Below are positions 19,537 to 35,800 of a stretch of DNA of 64,000 nt, one piece after another. The stretch is taken from contig NC_135172.1 of the NCBI RefSeq assembly GCF_041146795.1, positions 35,325,623 to 35,389,622 of the forward strand, written 5' to 3'. A program made the translations under genes and the position numbers. The first letter of the stretch is position 1. Each line of letters begins with the position of its first letter. This DNA comes from Maylandia zebra (Eukaryota > Chordata > Actinopteri > Cichliformes > Cichlidae). The notes beneath the pieces are model-generated. The model was given only the letters and a program-made list of their open reading frames with translations. It had not been told where the DNA came from and ran no database searches.

Positions 19537-22500
19537 TCACAGGAGCGACACAGCCTCCAGGTTCTCTTTGATTATTGTCTCCATAACCACCTGGAAGACA
19601 ATCTGGATGTTGGAGGTGTCGGTGGCCGTAGTGAAGTGGTGGTAGATGAGTTTGCTGGGCGTTTTGTTTAGTGAGATGAAGGTGACGGCGATGAAGCGGG
19701 CGGCCGAATCCACGTCACAGTCTGCACCTGACGAAGATGAAGGGGGAGAGATCAGATGTGTTTGCAAAAACTCCCAGAGTTGCTTAGTTAATGTTGAAAA
19801 GAATGAAATTCTGAATTCTGTATTTGCATTTAGGAGGAGATGTGACACCAGTGGCAACCGGCCCACTGAGGCAGTGGAAGTTTCTACTTTTCTATTACAA
19901 AAACAGCTTTACTATTCAAGTTTTCACTGACAAGAAAGTGGACATAAGACAAAACAATTGCAAATTATGTAATAAAAAGGCAAAAAAGTTTGAGGTGCAG
20001 ATATTTAAGCACATTTTCTGCCACTTGATTTGAATTAAAACTGATGCGGTGTGTAAGCATCATTTTACTGCCTTAGCTGCTTGTGGGTTATTTACAGTTT
20101 GGTCCATAAATTTGTTGGACAAAGACATCGTATTTGTAGTTTTGCACCTCCACCTCCACAGTGAATTTTAAATCAAATAATAAAGTGCAAACTTTCAGCT
20201 TTAGTTTTGTTACAACCATGTTTATACTCAGTCCCTCACAGTCAGAGGTTCATAATTAATTGGACAAACTAACACGATTTGAAATATAAGGACTAGTTTT
20301 TCCATTTTAAGACAAAAAAAATAAATGTCTGAACGAGGTCACGACCCATGGACATCACCAGATGCTGCATTTCCTACCTTGAGATGCTCTGTTAGACCTT
20401 TGATGCAGCCACCTTCAGTTTCTTTTGTGAGGCTTTCTTAAATAGATGGACAGGTTCTTATATAGCACTTTTTTTACTCTACTTGAGTTTTATAAAACGT
20501 GTTATTCACCCGTTCATATCAGTGTTTTCTATCTAGCATTTACATTCCAGTGAACATATTTTGGCATCCAGGTTGGAGCAGCGAGTGACTGAAGGTTAAG
20601 TGGATCGAACCACCAACCTGATTAGTAAATGACTTGGTCAGATGTGTGAAAGTTAATTTTCTTAACCATGGAAATAATCCTGTCATCGTGCACTTTACTA
20701 TCTTTCAAATGTTTTTGGTGTTGCTGAGCTGCCCAGTGCATTCATTCATATTAAAAATGATCAGGTTGTAGATTTGGTGAATCCCAAAGTTTTTTTTAGG
20801 TTTATCTCCATTTTTTAGCCAAATTATAAATTTGCACAAGATGTTATATTATACTTTTCCTTATTTTCTGTCATTACTGTTCCACTGTAATGCCAGTGGT
20901 CATGATTTGAAATGGTGAATGTTTATTTTAATCTCATTTTAATCACGACCAGCATTTTTAAATCATTAAATTTAGGCATACATGAGTAATCCCTGTGAGG
21001 CAGAATGTTCAGACTGCTTTGAACACTCGGTTTTAAACGGTTTGCTTTTCAGTTTTTTTGTTCTCTGTGATGTGACAGAGCGGATATCCGAGCAGCTCCA
21101 CCTGCTTGATGTTCAAACCTTTTGTTTGCGAGGCGCAGCACTTCTGAGGAAAAGCGGTTTAAAGGGAGAGGAGTTAAACAGAGGAGTTTATTTCAGCCAG
21201 AGGACGAATTCAGAGGTCAAACCAAGGTGCCGTTTATGATAAATAATGATTATTTTGAACTGTGAATCTTCTGTAGTAGGGTCTAAAAATAAAAGAAGTC
21301 GTGAGATGATTTATGAGAGAGGAAAGGAATAAAAAGCAAGTTGTAGTAACATTTTATACTAGATAAGAATAAATACTGGGATGAAGTAGAAAGATCTTTT
21401 TTAATAACTGTACCGTTTGGATATTTTCTTAATTCAAGAGAAAACTACGTGGTCACAGGCTTTAAATTAAAGTTGTGGCCACATTGATTGACAGGTGTAC
21501 CCACACAGGGCAGCTGGAGCAGACAGCTGTCCACCAAGCCTCCTCCCAACCATATCTGACTAACCTAACTGGACCTCTCATCTGTGTTTGTGCTGTTGGT
21601 ACTTTTTCAAGCAATAAATGGCATTATCTGACAAATAACAGCTTGAAGTTTGTGCTTCAGTTTTAATAAGTGAAATTCTAGTGTTTCATTAGTCTGTTAC
21701 TAACCACTAATTAGCAGATTTGTGTGTCTGTGCACTGCAGCTTGCTTCAAAATTGGACTTAATAACAGCACTTGAATAAATGCACTTAGTCCATTTCCAC
21801 GACTGATACTAACCAAGCAGAGAAGCTAAACTAGAAAATAATGAATCAACAGTCCAGCCATCCAACTTCTGTCAGCTCCAAGCAAACAAAAACACAGCCT
21901 ACACACATAAAAATGCCGGGAGCTGCTGTATTACTCATCATCACATCTGAGGTCAGTGTGAAATAGACTCTTGCTCTGCAGGCTGACCCCAATCCCAAGT
22001 GTTTTAGCATTTTTATTGACATTTGCATGCGAGCAGAGGGGACACGGCCCCTGTTGAGCCCACTGAGACACGAGAAGTGAAATGTTGAGCAGATGCAGAA
22101 ATCCCCCCAAAATATCACAGTTTGCAGCAGGCTAAGAGCTCATCATTCATTGTACGCGTTTAAATCCCCTAGGTGACGCTGGACTAAATTTATGCTTTTA
22201 TGACAGCAAATATCTATATTTGTAAAACGTGTAAGCTTCATTTAACTCTTGATAATTTAAAAAGTTTTGACATAGTATTGATGATTTTTAAACACTAAAA
22301 CCTGGCAGCTCAGTGTTGGCCAAACAGATAAATACCAACATTAATTTTTTATTATAAACACATATGATAGCGAGCATCTAAAGACAAATTCAGGCTGTGA
22401 TGCATCTGCTGTTTTTCATGATGGTATTCAATGTTTGGGTAGTTACCGTAAATTGTGCAGTACTTTCTATGCAGCTCTAAATGCACTGTGCTTTCAGACA

Positions 22501-25500
22501 GCACTGCAAGATGGTGAACTTACTGTCTACTGAGTGATTCTGGACACAGCCATGGACTTTTGCATGCTATTATGCTGACCGTGGTAATAACATTCCTAAT
22601 GAATATCAATCCTACCTTTAAATTGCGGTAAATACAACCGCAGATGTCGCCCAGAGTGCAAGATCTTGTCTTGAAAAAGGTCTATCTTGTTCATGAATAA
22701 AATCTGCAAAGAGAGAAAAACAATGAGCTGAGAGAAGGAGTTCATAACAAGAGGAAAATCAGTGTGAAAGAACAACTGTGAAAGATCACGTTTGCAACTA
22801 AAACTCTGCAGTAACTGTGGAAAAACATGAAATCCACTCGAATAAATCACAAATATTCACATTAAATGCAAAAATCAATAGCTGTGTTGACACAAACATC
22901 GTGTGTTGATGGTGGATCAATGGCTTCGCTCACATCAATGTTCAGTAATCTGTCGCGCACTTTCCTGCAGTCGAGTTCCACAACCTCAGCGACTCCTTTC
23001 GTAAATCTGTCTCTTTGTTTACTTCCTCAACCTGACTACAACTAAACTACACCGCTACTTTTGGCTTTGTAGTGTACCAATTAAAACTCAGACCAGGTTT
23101 TCCCTTTCTGGCCTGTCTGATCACAAAAAAAAAAAAAAAAAACAAGGACTAGTTTTTTCCAATAATAACAACAGAGGGGAAAGGTTGTGCACATTTTCAA
23201 TGAACAAGAAATTGGGCGACACCTAGGTGTGCAATTATCACTGACCAGCCAAAGTGAAAAGTTAATTGAGGTGGAGGTTACAAATTTCCCTCCCACATAT
23301 AAAAAAAAAGGGTATCATTAAACACTTTTGTTTAATGAGCCTGTTGGCCATGTTAACATGCAGGTCCACACACACAACCCTGCACATAAACACGTCACAC
23401 AAAGATACTTAATTGCCTATTTGGCTCTAATGAAGCCTTAAATACGTTTTTTTTATAGCGTAAAAATGAATAACCTACTAGGAGAGGATTTGGTGCAATA
23501 CAGAAACAATCACATGAAGAGATTTTCTATAATACACACACAACTTAAAACTTTAAGTTAAATAAAGCAAAAAAAGGCCTTTGTTTTCTCAGAGATTGGA
23601 GTTTCCTTTTTCCAAAGGTTAATCAAAAGTGTTAAAAAGAGGTCGCAGCCTTTGCATCACTGTATTCTAAGTGGACCGCAAATTCCAAATTAGTGGGAAT
23701 AAACTAAACAAGTTCATTACACGGTTGTTTTACTGTGATCGTCAACCAGAAATGGGAATGGAAAAACAGAGAGCCAAAGATCATCCTAATTACAACTCGC
23801 CGTTTAATTGCAAGTGACAGCGCGCTGAGAGACAAAAGGCAGAGACAGCGATCCGTGTGTGGAAACAACATTTACCAGACACATTAGCTTTATGCTCGTC
23901 TCGTGGTGTCATAGGGAACAATCGGAGAGCGACAAAGATTTAACTAATTTCTCCTCGATTCATCGGCGAGCTCCGCCCGCCTGAGCCGAGCTGTCAAACT
24001 GAACCGAGGTTCCCACCTTTTCTGGACGGGTCCTTTTTGTTTTTTGACTTTAAAACAAAGGCAAAGTCTCTCTCCCGTCTCACAGAAAGACATGTTTAAC
24101 ATTTTCCTTTCCATCGCTTTACGCTGTAACCTTGTAAAAATATAATAAAGTGGTTTCCAACATAAGTCTTGGAGCAACATGGTGTTACAGGAGGGTTAAC
24201 AAGATAGGAAGGAGTATATTACATTAGACACTCAAGGACATCTTTTTCTGTTTGTATTTATTTGTCAGGGACTTTGTACAAGAACATCACTCTCCCAAGA
24301 GAAGAGATGCATTTTATCAGATTTAGCCACTAGCTAATTTCCATCTGCAGTCCCCGAGCAAGTCAAACAGGAATAAAATGCACAAAAAACAAACAAGACC
24401 TATAAAAATGTAACAGATTCCCGGCCTAACAAACTGAAACACGGCAGCTGATATAGAATCACAAAACAAACCCAAGTCTGATAAAAATAACAACCATCAA
24501 GAACCATCAAACTTATATAGCATTAATCTTTAAAAGGAACTTAAACATTAAACAACTATTAAGAGATTCATGTTCACAGGACGTTTACTACTTTCTTTTG
24601 TGGCGCATTGAGAGAAAGCACAACTTCTCGAAGGAGCTTTAGACTCCCCTCGAGCTGCTCTGAGCTCTGTCCTTAAATGTTTTAGGACAAAAAACAGTCT
24701 TTAAAATGAGATGCATACCTGAATATAGAGGTAAATTCCCAGAACTTGAAATGTTATATTGACTACGAGTGTTATAAAGACGAAACTGCAACAGTTTGCT
24801 ATGTAGGACTTGATTTTTAAAGGATTGGTTATAATGTTGCAACACGAGCAGCAGTTTCCTTCAAATTCCTTTCAAACTTGCAGAAAAGTAGCTTTGTTAT
24901 ATTTTCATAACTTGCACGTCTTCTTTTGTGTTTTGAAAAGCCAAGTGAAGGAGATAAAATAATAAATATTTGACTTCAACGTTTTCTATTTTATGATGAT
25001 GAAAAAAAAAAGTTTGGAAATGGTCTCTGCTGGTATTTTGTTACAAAGTGTGTTGTTATCAACTTCATCAATATTCAGCTGAAGATTTGACTTAGTTGAA
25101 ACCTTTTTTGTAACATGAGACAGCTTCCTAGCCACTTGCTCAGCACTGCTTCCACTCCCACGGGAATCACAGTATCACATCTGCATTCATTCATCAGATT
25201 TTACTTATTAAACTCTTTATTGTATTACAATTAAATTTTGATCTATTGAGCACTTCACTTTAAAAAGAAAAAAAATCATCTGAGCCCCTTCTTTTGTGTA
25301 TTTCTTTCCCTCTTTGATCCATTTTATCTTGTTTCATTGAGGAAAGTTGTTTTTCATGTAATTTGCCAGCTTCTAGGCTAAATAAAGTATTTCATCTTAC
25401 TTTATGTGGATAGTAGCTTACGCTCTCTAGCACCTGAGCCACAGCTGCCTGATAAAATGAGACTGAAATGTAACACCAATAGCGGTCAGACTGAAATATC

Positions 25501-28500
25501 TCAGCAGATATTGCCATTACGTTTTCCTGATGGATCCGATCGTTTTTTGTGATCCCTTCAACTTTTCCCCTTAAGCCAAAAACTGTTGGGAGCTACTGTC
25601 AGTCCTCGTTGAGAGAACTGAATTTGTTTTGTACAAATTACCAGTCTGATAAGATGATAATGAATAAAACTAGCCCACTTAAGCACAGAATCATCACTTA
25701 TGCAGTTTCACAACATATTTCTGATTTAAAAAAGTGAACAATTATAAAGCCAGTCTATGAATAAAACACGTCTCCTTCCTATGATGATGCTCTGTGGACT
25801 CACATCTACCCTCCTGAGGTCAAAGATGAGTTTCTCACCATGGATGTGCTGCGGAAGAAGATATTATTGCAGATGGAGGAGAAGAGCTTCATGCTCTCTT
25901 GAAGACGATTCTGCAGAGAGAAGATATTACAACCATCAAACAGCTGCAGAGAGAACAGCAGACACACTTTCACTTTAAACTCTGTCTTTAATAGTAGTCT
26001 GACCTAAAAAATAAATCAATAAATGAATAAATTAAAAAAAGACTTCTACGTTCGGTCACTTAACAAAACAAACATTTGTGAATGAGTGATTCTGTGCATG
26101 CTGTACCACAGAAGGCTCTTCCACCAGGGTCATGTCGTATCCGCTGAGCGATACCACGAATAGCACCGCCCTGACGTCCTCGAAACAGCCAATCCACTTC
26201 CTCCGCTCTGTTCTTTGACCTCCAACATCGTACATCCTACACACAGACGAAAGGAGGGAACGAGACAGTTTAAACATCTAAAGAGAGATGCACAGCAGTC
26301 CGGAGCGCTACTGGGTTGGTAGTTACTTGCTGATGAATATAATAAACACACGTCATTCTGTGAGATCCCAGAAAGTCACTATCAGTAATGAGGAACCACC
26401 TTCACCTCACTGTTTTTAAGAAAAATAAAAGGAATTTAGAATATTCATACCTTAACCCTGTGATGTCTCACAACATGCCATAATATCTGCATTGAAAAGT
26501 CTTTGTTTCAGTAGAACACATTTTTCACAAAATCTATCATGACATAGAAGATAATGACAAACTATAGGTGTGTGCTTCTGATTCGGCAGATCAACACACT
26601 TAATCAGGAGTGCTCAAGGGGCTAAACACACATTACAAACAGTGATTATTCACCCAAACATTGTATTACCTTTACTGTAAGCAACATATTATTATTATTA
26701 TTATAGTTAGCATAAATTTATAATCCAGATCTCTTGTCTGTCATTTTACCAAAACGATAGAAATCCTGCTCATTTTCATTCAAGTATTTATAGACCACAT
26801 GTCTGTGTTTGCGATTAAGTGTATGATCTGAGATTGTGCCGTCAGCGTGTTCATGACCTCCCATATGGATGATGAAGCCTGCTGAAGTGCCTCAGGATGC
26901 CTCTCATCAATGACAGATTGTATTGGTTTTGGATAAGGTCATATTTTTGAAAAATGCTATTTACACTTACACACACACAAACAAGGAGCCTCGTGCCGCA
27001 CGTCTCTGCAGACCCCCCCTTACTTTTTCAGTTTTTCCAGAGACAATCACACCGTGGCACACAAAACGCGTAAAGGTCAATGTTCTCCAGAAAGATGATA
27101 GAAAGAAAAACACAACAGGAATAAGAGCCGAGGAACACAGAGAGCACCACAGATCAGTTTCTGCCACTTCACCCATTTTTCAAAGCCAGATGTGCCACCT
27201 TCCTTTGAGCATCTGTTGAGTTAGTGCAGCTCTTTATTAAGAGGGGAAATGAACATGTGGAGACACAGACACACAGGGGAAACAAACAGGAAAGACTGCA
27301 ACATAAAGATGAGATTTATGCTGGAAATTTTCAGTGGAATTGTTTCCAGACACAGGAGCTGTCATTGAAGCTAAAGTTCATTATACAAACCTACTAATAA
27401 GCCACGTGCATAATGACACCTGTATTACAAATAAATGTAGTAACGTAGGATTTCTGATGTGCACACATACTGAGTTTAACTGTTAGTTTCCGAATTATAT
27501 TGAATGTAGTTAGCATCCAGTGGATTGCGTTCCAGCAGAGTGACGTTTTTAGCTAATTACTACTACTAGCATGTTGATGGTTTGCCAGTTAAATGTAATA
27601 TTTGCTCATTAGCGCTAAAATTAAAACACAGCAGAGGTTTATGGTAGTCATGATTTGGCAGGTACTTGTTCTTGAACAGAAGTATAAACCAAATTACGGA
27701 TGAGGACAAAATTGCTAGCGCCCCTAAAAAGAGAGCAAAGGATTTTCAGCATAGCATTTCTAAACATGCTAGTTTTCTTCAGGAAACAAAAATATATTCT
27801 ATTTGCACTTAACAGATTTTTAACCCCCTAAAAAAAACCTGACATTTTTAATTAGCCCTAGCACAAACCACTGCTGCGTGATGATGCGTTTCACTTTTAG
27901 TGCTTAAAGCTTGTGAAATCAAGTTAAAACTGAGCGTAATCTTCCAATTTAAACACAGCGCAAAAACCTCAGCAAGGGTTTGAACTTTCACTTTTTTCCA
28001 AAGTTTGAGAAAAAACATTGTTGATGCTCACAAAGCAGAGTTATCACAGCGTTTCCAAGGGTCAATAACCAGACCAAGAGGTATCATCAAGTACTTCAAG
28101 AGAGCCACACAGTATAGAACAAGCCTGGCAGAGGTAGGAAGCAAAAGATTAAGAAATGAGTGAGACGTGTGCCTAGACCGCAGAACAACTGCAGAGATAC
28201 TAGTGAATAATTTAACCAAGACAGGAATTGTAGTCTCAAAGAAGACAATCACTGGAACCCTGCACAGGAATGGACTGTGCAATGAAATCTCATTTAAAAT
28301 CTGTTGGCTGAACTGAGGACCAAGATCCATGCCAGAAGACCATAAAATGTAGAGGAGCTTGAGGGATCTGACAAAGAAGAATGTGCTGGGATTATTCAGG
28401 AGATGTGTGTTAGACCTACAACAAATGACTGTCGGCTGTTATCCAGGAAAAAGAATACACTATAGCCTCAGCAGGGCTAATAACTTTGGAAAAATCTAAA

Positions 28501-29791
28501 ATAATGCAAGCATCCAAAATAAAACTCAGATATTTGGAAAGGCGGTGAAAAATCCCTTCATCTGTCTGGAAAATTAAATGACATTTCCATAAGCTAATAA
28601 ATCTGTCAAGATACACAAAAGCCCAGCTTAACCAAAACAACATCACTGACATATTCTGAGTAAAACGCTCAGGCTTCAAACTGCTCAAAATTATTTTTTT
28701 CCTCTAGTCAGGGCTCTGGATGATGTCACTGAGAGCCTCTATCATTTATTATGTTGCTGTAACAGTTACTCCACCGAGATCTGTAAGCGCTTTACTTAAA
28801 ATGATATTTACAGTGCTAAAATACAATTATAGTTGTCATCCATGAACTTACTGTTTATAAAAAAAAAATGATAAAATAAAGCCCATAATCCATCTTATAT
28901 TAAGAATGTAACTTACAGTTATTTACTTGCTAACTAAATACTAAATAAAATGTGTTTTTGATGCATTTCTATTTCTGCATGTTTGTTTTCTTGTTTTTTT
29001 ATGGCAGGTGGTCTCTAAAAGTTTGCACATTGAAATGTGCCTATTAGAGCCTCTCAGTAGATCAGTGGTTCTCAGTAAGTTTTATCAATTTTACGTGACA
29101 TACCACCTTCAGCACCAGTGCTCAATAAAAAGCTGGAGGGTGCAATTTGAGTTAAATGGACCAGGGAAATATTCATCTGTCAGCCACAGCATTAAAACCC
29201 ATCTGCTTAACACTGTGTGTGTCCTCCTTGCGCCAGTAAAAACAGCTCTGACCCATCAGGACACAGACACCTGTGCTGATAAAAACCAGTACACTGGCAG
29301 CGAAACCTTTGGGTACCATGAGGTACATTGTTTGGCTGTTGCAGTGGCAGCAACAGTGTTTAGGTGTGTGGTACATCCACGTGAATATCAGGACAGCTGC
29401 CATTATTTTTTAATGCCGTGGCTCATCGGTGTATGCTGTAGCATTTAGTTTGATGGAAAGCTCCTTGCGTGGCTCTACTGCGTTTGTAATATTCTCAAAA
29501 TGAAAAGTGATGAAACTCCCAGCATCCAAACGCCGACCTCGCCTGCATAAAGAAACACATTTCTTTCTATAAGACATCTCTGTTTATGTCATCCTTCCCT
29601 CCTCTCACCCCTCCCCTGCTTCTGCCCCTTGATGTTCACCCTCATCTGCAGTGTTGTAATTGTAATTACCAGAGCAGTTGATGTTAATGATCCAGGAAAA
29701 GACTCAGAACCTTATTACACAGAGAGGTCAAAGTTCAAACAGGACCTCTGTATGCTAACTAGGCTGTGTCTGGGCGTAAAATTGCGAGACT

Positions 29792-29885
<94 letters not shown>

Positions 29886-32800
29886 ACTTCATCAAAAGTG
29901 TCTGAATAAGGATTCAACAGAAGTGCAGTGCTGTTAGTTTATTATATGTTTTTGAGGTATGTAATACAAGTTGCATGTTTTACATGTAAAAGATGGCTTC
30001 TCCTTCTGAACTGCCTCAGTGCTTCATGGCATTTGTTTCATATCCATGATCTGAATCTCTTCTTCTACCCCAAACATGCTCTATTAGACTGGCATCCGGT
30101 TGCACTGTGGTTATAAACGTAAGAAAAAATATTCAGGTGGGCTGTAGTGTTAAAATGATGCTCAGTTGGTACTAAAGGACCCAAAATGCGCCAAGAAAAT
30201 GTACAAGACACCGTTAGACCATCACCTCTTGCCTGGGCTGTTCACAAGTGTTATCATGTTAGGTGTGGTCTGCTACTGCTGTAGCCCACCTGCTTCAAAG
30301 GGTGACATACTGTTTGAACTTTGGCTTTTCTGCATTGCTTGGTTTTAACAAGTGGCTACTGTTACTCTCCTTTCAGGTTGTGGCAGTTTACCCACTCACC
30401 TTGGACATGGGTAAACTTTGACATGTGATTTTTCTCCAAGAGAAAATCACTGGATATTTTTTCCCCACTGTCTCTGTAAACCATAGAGATGATTGTTTGG
30501 GAAAATCCCAGCAGATCAGCAGTTTCTGAAATACCCCACCAGTCTGTGTGGCACCAACCACCATGCCACATTTAAAGTCACTTAAATCACCTTTCTTCCA
30601 GATTCTGATGCTCAGTTTGAACTTTGGCTGCATCTACATGCTTAAATGAGCCGAGCAGATATTTGTATTAATGGAAATTAAAGCAGGTGTAATAAAAGGG
30701 GGTTGACTGTTATTCATCAAATCTGTACACTAATAAAAATTCTAAAACAATATATAGTTTTAAAAGTTGTTCTACATAGTAGATTAACTATTCTGTCTTT
30801 ATACTAACATAAGCTAGTTGCTGTTTGGCCCCACACGCACACACACGGTCTCAATCCTCTCATTAAAGTCTTAGCAATGTTAGCGTGCAAATTTCATAAA
30901 ACGGTAAACTGTTCTTTTGAATTATTTGTTTTGAATCCAAGAACACCAAAAGCTCACACTTGGAACATTTTCAACTTAATAAAGTGTAATCATGTGTGCC
31001 TCAGGTGTCTCCTGTTACATATTTCAACTAATTAAAGAAACTCATCTAGCGCTCTGCAGCTTTTTCAGAAATCAAGACCGTCAAATGTGATTTGAAATAA
31101 CTAAACAAAAGTGGGTCAATAAGGTCAACTACAGCTGTGGGAAGTGTGGGTGGAGGAAGGCAGGCAGACTTATTTTCGTACAGACTTCCGGCACACCACT
31201 GTAGTGTGAGATCAGTAAAAGATATTGAATTATTTAAAAAATGAACATTTGGTCATGTTCATTATTCAGAGCCTCTATAATATAGAAAACAAAGTTTGAT
31301 GTTACACACTGGTTAATGTATTAATATTTTACTACACGTTTACTTCTACATGGACGATTCCCCACAATGTTTTTGGTTTTCAGTAAATCTCCTGTAACAA
31401 AGATAATGTGAAGCAGAAATTAAACACAGCTGTACAAAAAGATCTAATGACAGATTTGGAGGATTTTATACTTCTGATTTAGTGCCTGAAGAATTTAATT
31501 TTGAACGAGAACATAAGACGAGAATAAAACTCCTGAAAGGGTTCGTCCTCGATTATAAAACTAGATTAAAAGACACTTTTTTTTTTTATTTACCAGCAGA
31601 CACACAGAATATGTACTAAACCAGAAATAAGCTCTTATTGGTCTATTAATTTGTAGAACACTGCTATCAGTGGTTTCACAAAATTCTCATAAAATGCATT
31701 TAAGTTTCTCAGAAAAAGTGATTTTGTTTGGAAAGCAAATTTGGAAACATCAATATATTTAATTTTTTTTCTTTTGAAAAGTTTATACTCTATGCACGTT
31801 GGATTGGAGATCTACCTGTAGATTGATTTCAGATTTCCCCATGTTCAGCTGGCCTGCTGATTCATTTAAAATACTAAATTCTTTGGTATGTCCCAAAAAC
31901 TGAAGCTTTTTGTTAAACCTGTAAGAAATTATGGTATTTTTATTTGACAATACTTTATGGTTGATTCGATTTTTCACTTTTAAATGGGTTGAATATACTT
32001 TCTACAGTTTTTAAAAATGTTGGATTTGTATGCCACCACCATAGATGCAAATGTTAATCTAAATGCCGTTAAAAGATTACTTTTCCCAAATAAGTAAAGT
32101 GCCTCATTGCACACCATTCCAAGCAAATGTTATTATACTGTTGTATTTTACAATTAATTTTAATTTTCTTTCATTCTGACTTTTTCCTTTTAGTTCAGTT
32201 TAGTTTCCAGAGTGAGTTTTCTTATTTCACTTTACTTCTCATTGTTTGAAATTGTTTTAGTTTAGTCTTAATTAGTGTCAGTCTTTGTTTGGGAGGTATA
32301 TCAGAGGCATGATAGGTATTACAATAAAAACGGAGCACTCACTCTTGTAGACATCCAGAGTCCCATTATTGCCTCATCAAACCAAACAGATACTAAAACT
32401 AAAGATATTTCCTCAATATTTTTTTATTGTACTGTAGCTCCTTTTCACAAAGGTCAGTTCGTTAGTTTTGCTTTTTCATGTCTATTTTTAGTTTTCCATT
32501 TAGTTTTATTTAAGTACAATAACCCCAAATCCACATTTTCACCTTCGTGCTTTATAAACTCCAGGATTTATCCAGCTGCTTCTGTCACATAATCAATAAA
32601 CCAGTAACCCAGTCCCAATGAGAGCATCGAAAATGTCTTACAGGTGCTTCGGATCGTGAGCAGTCATGCTGGTATATCCGGTCTTAGATTCCTGTCCAAA
32701 GAAGTCAGTTTAGGGAAAGCTGTTATTGTTGTAGTTCAGAGGTCCATCTCTCTATCCATCCATCCCTTCTCGTCTGCTATTCCAGGGGTCAAAAAAACCA

Positions 32801-35800
32801 AAGCAACCGAAAGCTATTTTTATGTAATTCTTGAAAGAAAATACTACCTGGAGCTCCAAAGCATATGAGTCTAAAGTGGGCTTTTTTTAAAAATGGTATT
32901 TATTACATGTTTGTGGTGTGCAACTTAATTTTTTTAATATCTGCTGCTATAAAACAATGTCTAAACTTTAGGATAATAAATGTCTCATCCTGATACAACC
33001 TATTCCATATATAAATCATCCTGTTAAAGAAAACAAAATCCACCAGTGGATCAAGTATACCTGCAAGCCAGTAGTGTTGGTAATGAAATCACATTAAAAT
33101 TCTTGAACACTTAAATTCTTGTTCCAATCTATGTGAACTATAAAGATGAGCCATTTGTACATCCATGTGAGGTTCTGCAAAAGTAACAGGACTTTTATAG
33201 CCAGTAAAGATGAACAAAGAAGCACATGTGGCTCTGAAGACAGAGGTCCCTGGTCTGATCTAATCTTTCTATTTTTTAAGGCCAATGCATGTTGTTCTCT
33301 TTCACTTGCTGTGAGAGGTCATTCAACTATATGTTGTGTTCACACAGAAAATGTTTATACTAGGAATCTTTTTTTCTACACAACAGATGAATAAATAATA
33401 AAGTAATAGCCTAAAAACCCTGTAATTCCTAAATCTTTCCTCCAATCTGGATCGAAATAGCACTCAAATAAACCTAAAAGTCTGTGCTTTACCTCATATT
33501 ACTCATATACTTTAAACTGTTTTTGTAAACTCATAGAAGCTTCATTTTTAAACTTTAATTTGTGACTTAAAATCTGATGATTTAGTACCTTATAAAATGC
33601 ACTAAATGAGTCAGAATGAAAACAGACACAGGCCTAATAGCACTTACAGTGATTCTTAAATAATAGAGGGAAGGAGTACAGGGCGCAGATGTGGCCACTG
33701 ATGAGAAACCTTATGAACGAACAAGCGAGACAATCATTGAAGAGAGGGAGACTGTTTCGCATTGTGTTAGCTCTGAGTGCGGCCCGAATGGCGACAAAAC
33801 GACACCAAAAACTCGCCTCTGTAATAACACCACACTTTCTGAAATATCAGCAGGTTACTAACACAAATGCTGGGAAGTAATATTTTAAATGTGAAATCAA
33901 AAGTCTTTGTTTAACAGTAGGTTAAAAAACAAACAAAAAAAAAAAAACTGCACACTTCCTATGTCTGAAAGCAAAAACTCACCCTTTCTCCCCTACCATC
34001 TACTTCTCCAAATCCCTGTAATACCCATTTTATGGCCAAGTATGAAATAATTACATTAACTTATGCTAAGCTCTTCATCAACCCTCTGGGTTTAATCTTT
34101 TCAAGTCACAGAAGGAAATCCACACACACTAATGGTGCAGAGTGTCAATTAACTAAAGCCAATTATTTATCTTCTCCAGAATTCAGATTAGAAAGAGGCT
34201 GCGTGAGATGCTGGGCTCCTTCCTGCAGCACCACCTGGGACTCCGCTCCCCCAGCTCTGATCTGACACCGTCACTTGGTGGTGACGTCAGCTTCTTAGTG
34301 TTTCACAAAAAAAAAAAAAAAAAAAAAAGCAGAAACTGAGCAACTAAATGACGCAATTAATAAGACTGTGAGGGAAAGGTAGCATTTATCACCACAGAAC
34401 AAAAGATTCGGGCACGATCAAAGGATCTCAATGCAGTGAAATGTTTCCTGAGTTAAAAAACAAAAAAAAAAACAAAAAAAAAAACAAAAAAAAACAAACA
34501 AACCACAACTTACTTTTGTCAAATCAAGTCAAACATGTCACGTCTGCAGCATCCAGAGACATAGTAGAAGCATTTAAATGTCACGCCAATATCCCAGATG
34601 GCAGCCGTGTGCTGACAAACTGACTTTCTCTACAATGTTTATATGCTAAACAGAGATCGTATGAAGCGCTGAGGGTAATGTGTTTTATTATTATAATTCC
34701 ATATGAGATGTAACGTCGAACTGAGATGAAGGACAGGTTGATATTGTGGTGGGAAAAAGGGGGAGGGAGCGCTCCTTTGGTGGATATTACTGACAAAGAG
34801 GTGGAAAATAATCTGATTTTCTGGAATATGATGACAGACACAAACCCACACACACAGAAACAATGCGAACTGTGTTGCCTGTACCATAAAAGTCACACCG
34901 GTAAATGGAACCGCAAAACCAACTATTAAATTTTATGGTCTGTAGAGGTCAGTTGCTAAAGTTCAATAAGAACTTACTGCTCTGGAGTAAATCATTTCAT
35001 CCCAACTCTGACATTTTTTTCCCACCAAGTCAGGATTATGTTTCATTCATTTCTACAAGAAAATGACTTTGATGGCAAATTTTACATAAGAAAAAACTGT
35101 GTTAGCTTTGCTATCTCCATAACGGCCTGGACATGACAACAGACACAACATCAATTTAACATTCATTGCCTGATTTGAGATTTACATGATTTTTAGCTAC
35201 ACAAACAGCAGGATTTAATATACAGACCAGAATCATACTAGATATTACCTCTAAAAGTAAAGTAAAATTAGCGGCTATTGGGGATATTATTTAAAGACAG
35301 ATTAATTTTCAGGAAAAACACCTACAGCAGTCACCAACCTTTTTTGCATCACGGACCGGTTTATGTCCGTCAATTTTTTCAAGGACTGGCCTTTAAGGTG
35401 TCGCGGATAAATACAACAAAATAAAATGATACGACAAAACCTGTGGTATTTTGTAAATATAATAAGAAATGTGAATTAACTGTGTAACTTTATTAATAGC
35501 GTCCTCCTGAAATGCGCCAACAACATTGAGAGTAACATCCTCCTCTCTGCCCCTTAATGCTCTCTGGTCACTATGGTAACAGGTAAATATTTCTTTCAAA
35601 ATAAGACACAACTACAACACAGGAAAAGACCCAGAGTCAACCGAGTTAACGATAACAAACCCTGAAAACCATTAATTTCACGCCCCAAGCCTCAACTCTC
35701 GTGGCCTGTTACCAAAAGACTTACATGGCCTGGGGGCTGCAGACTGCTGACCTATGTCACCAAACTTGAAATCTCCAGTAGAGTGAAAAATAAAGTCACT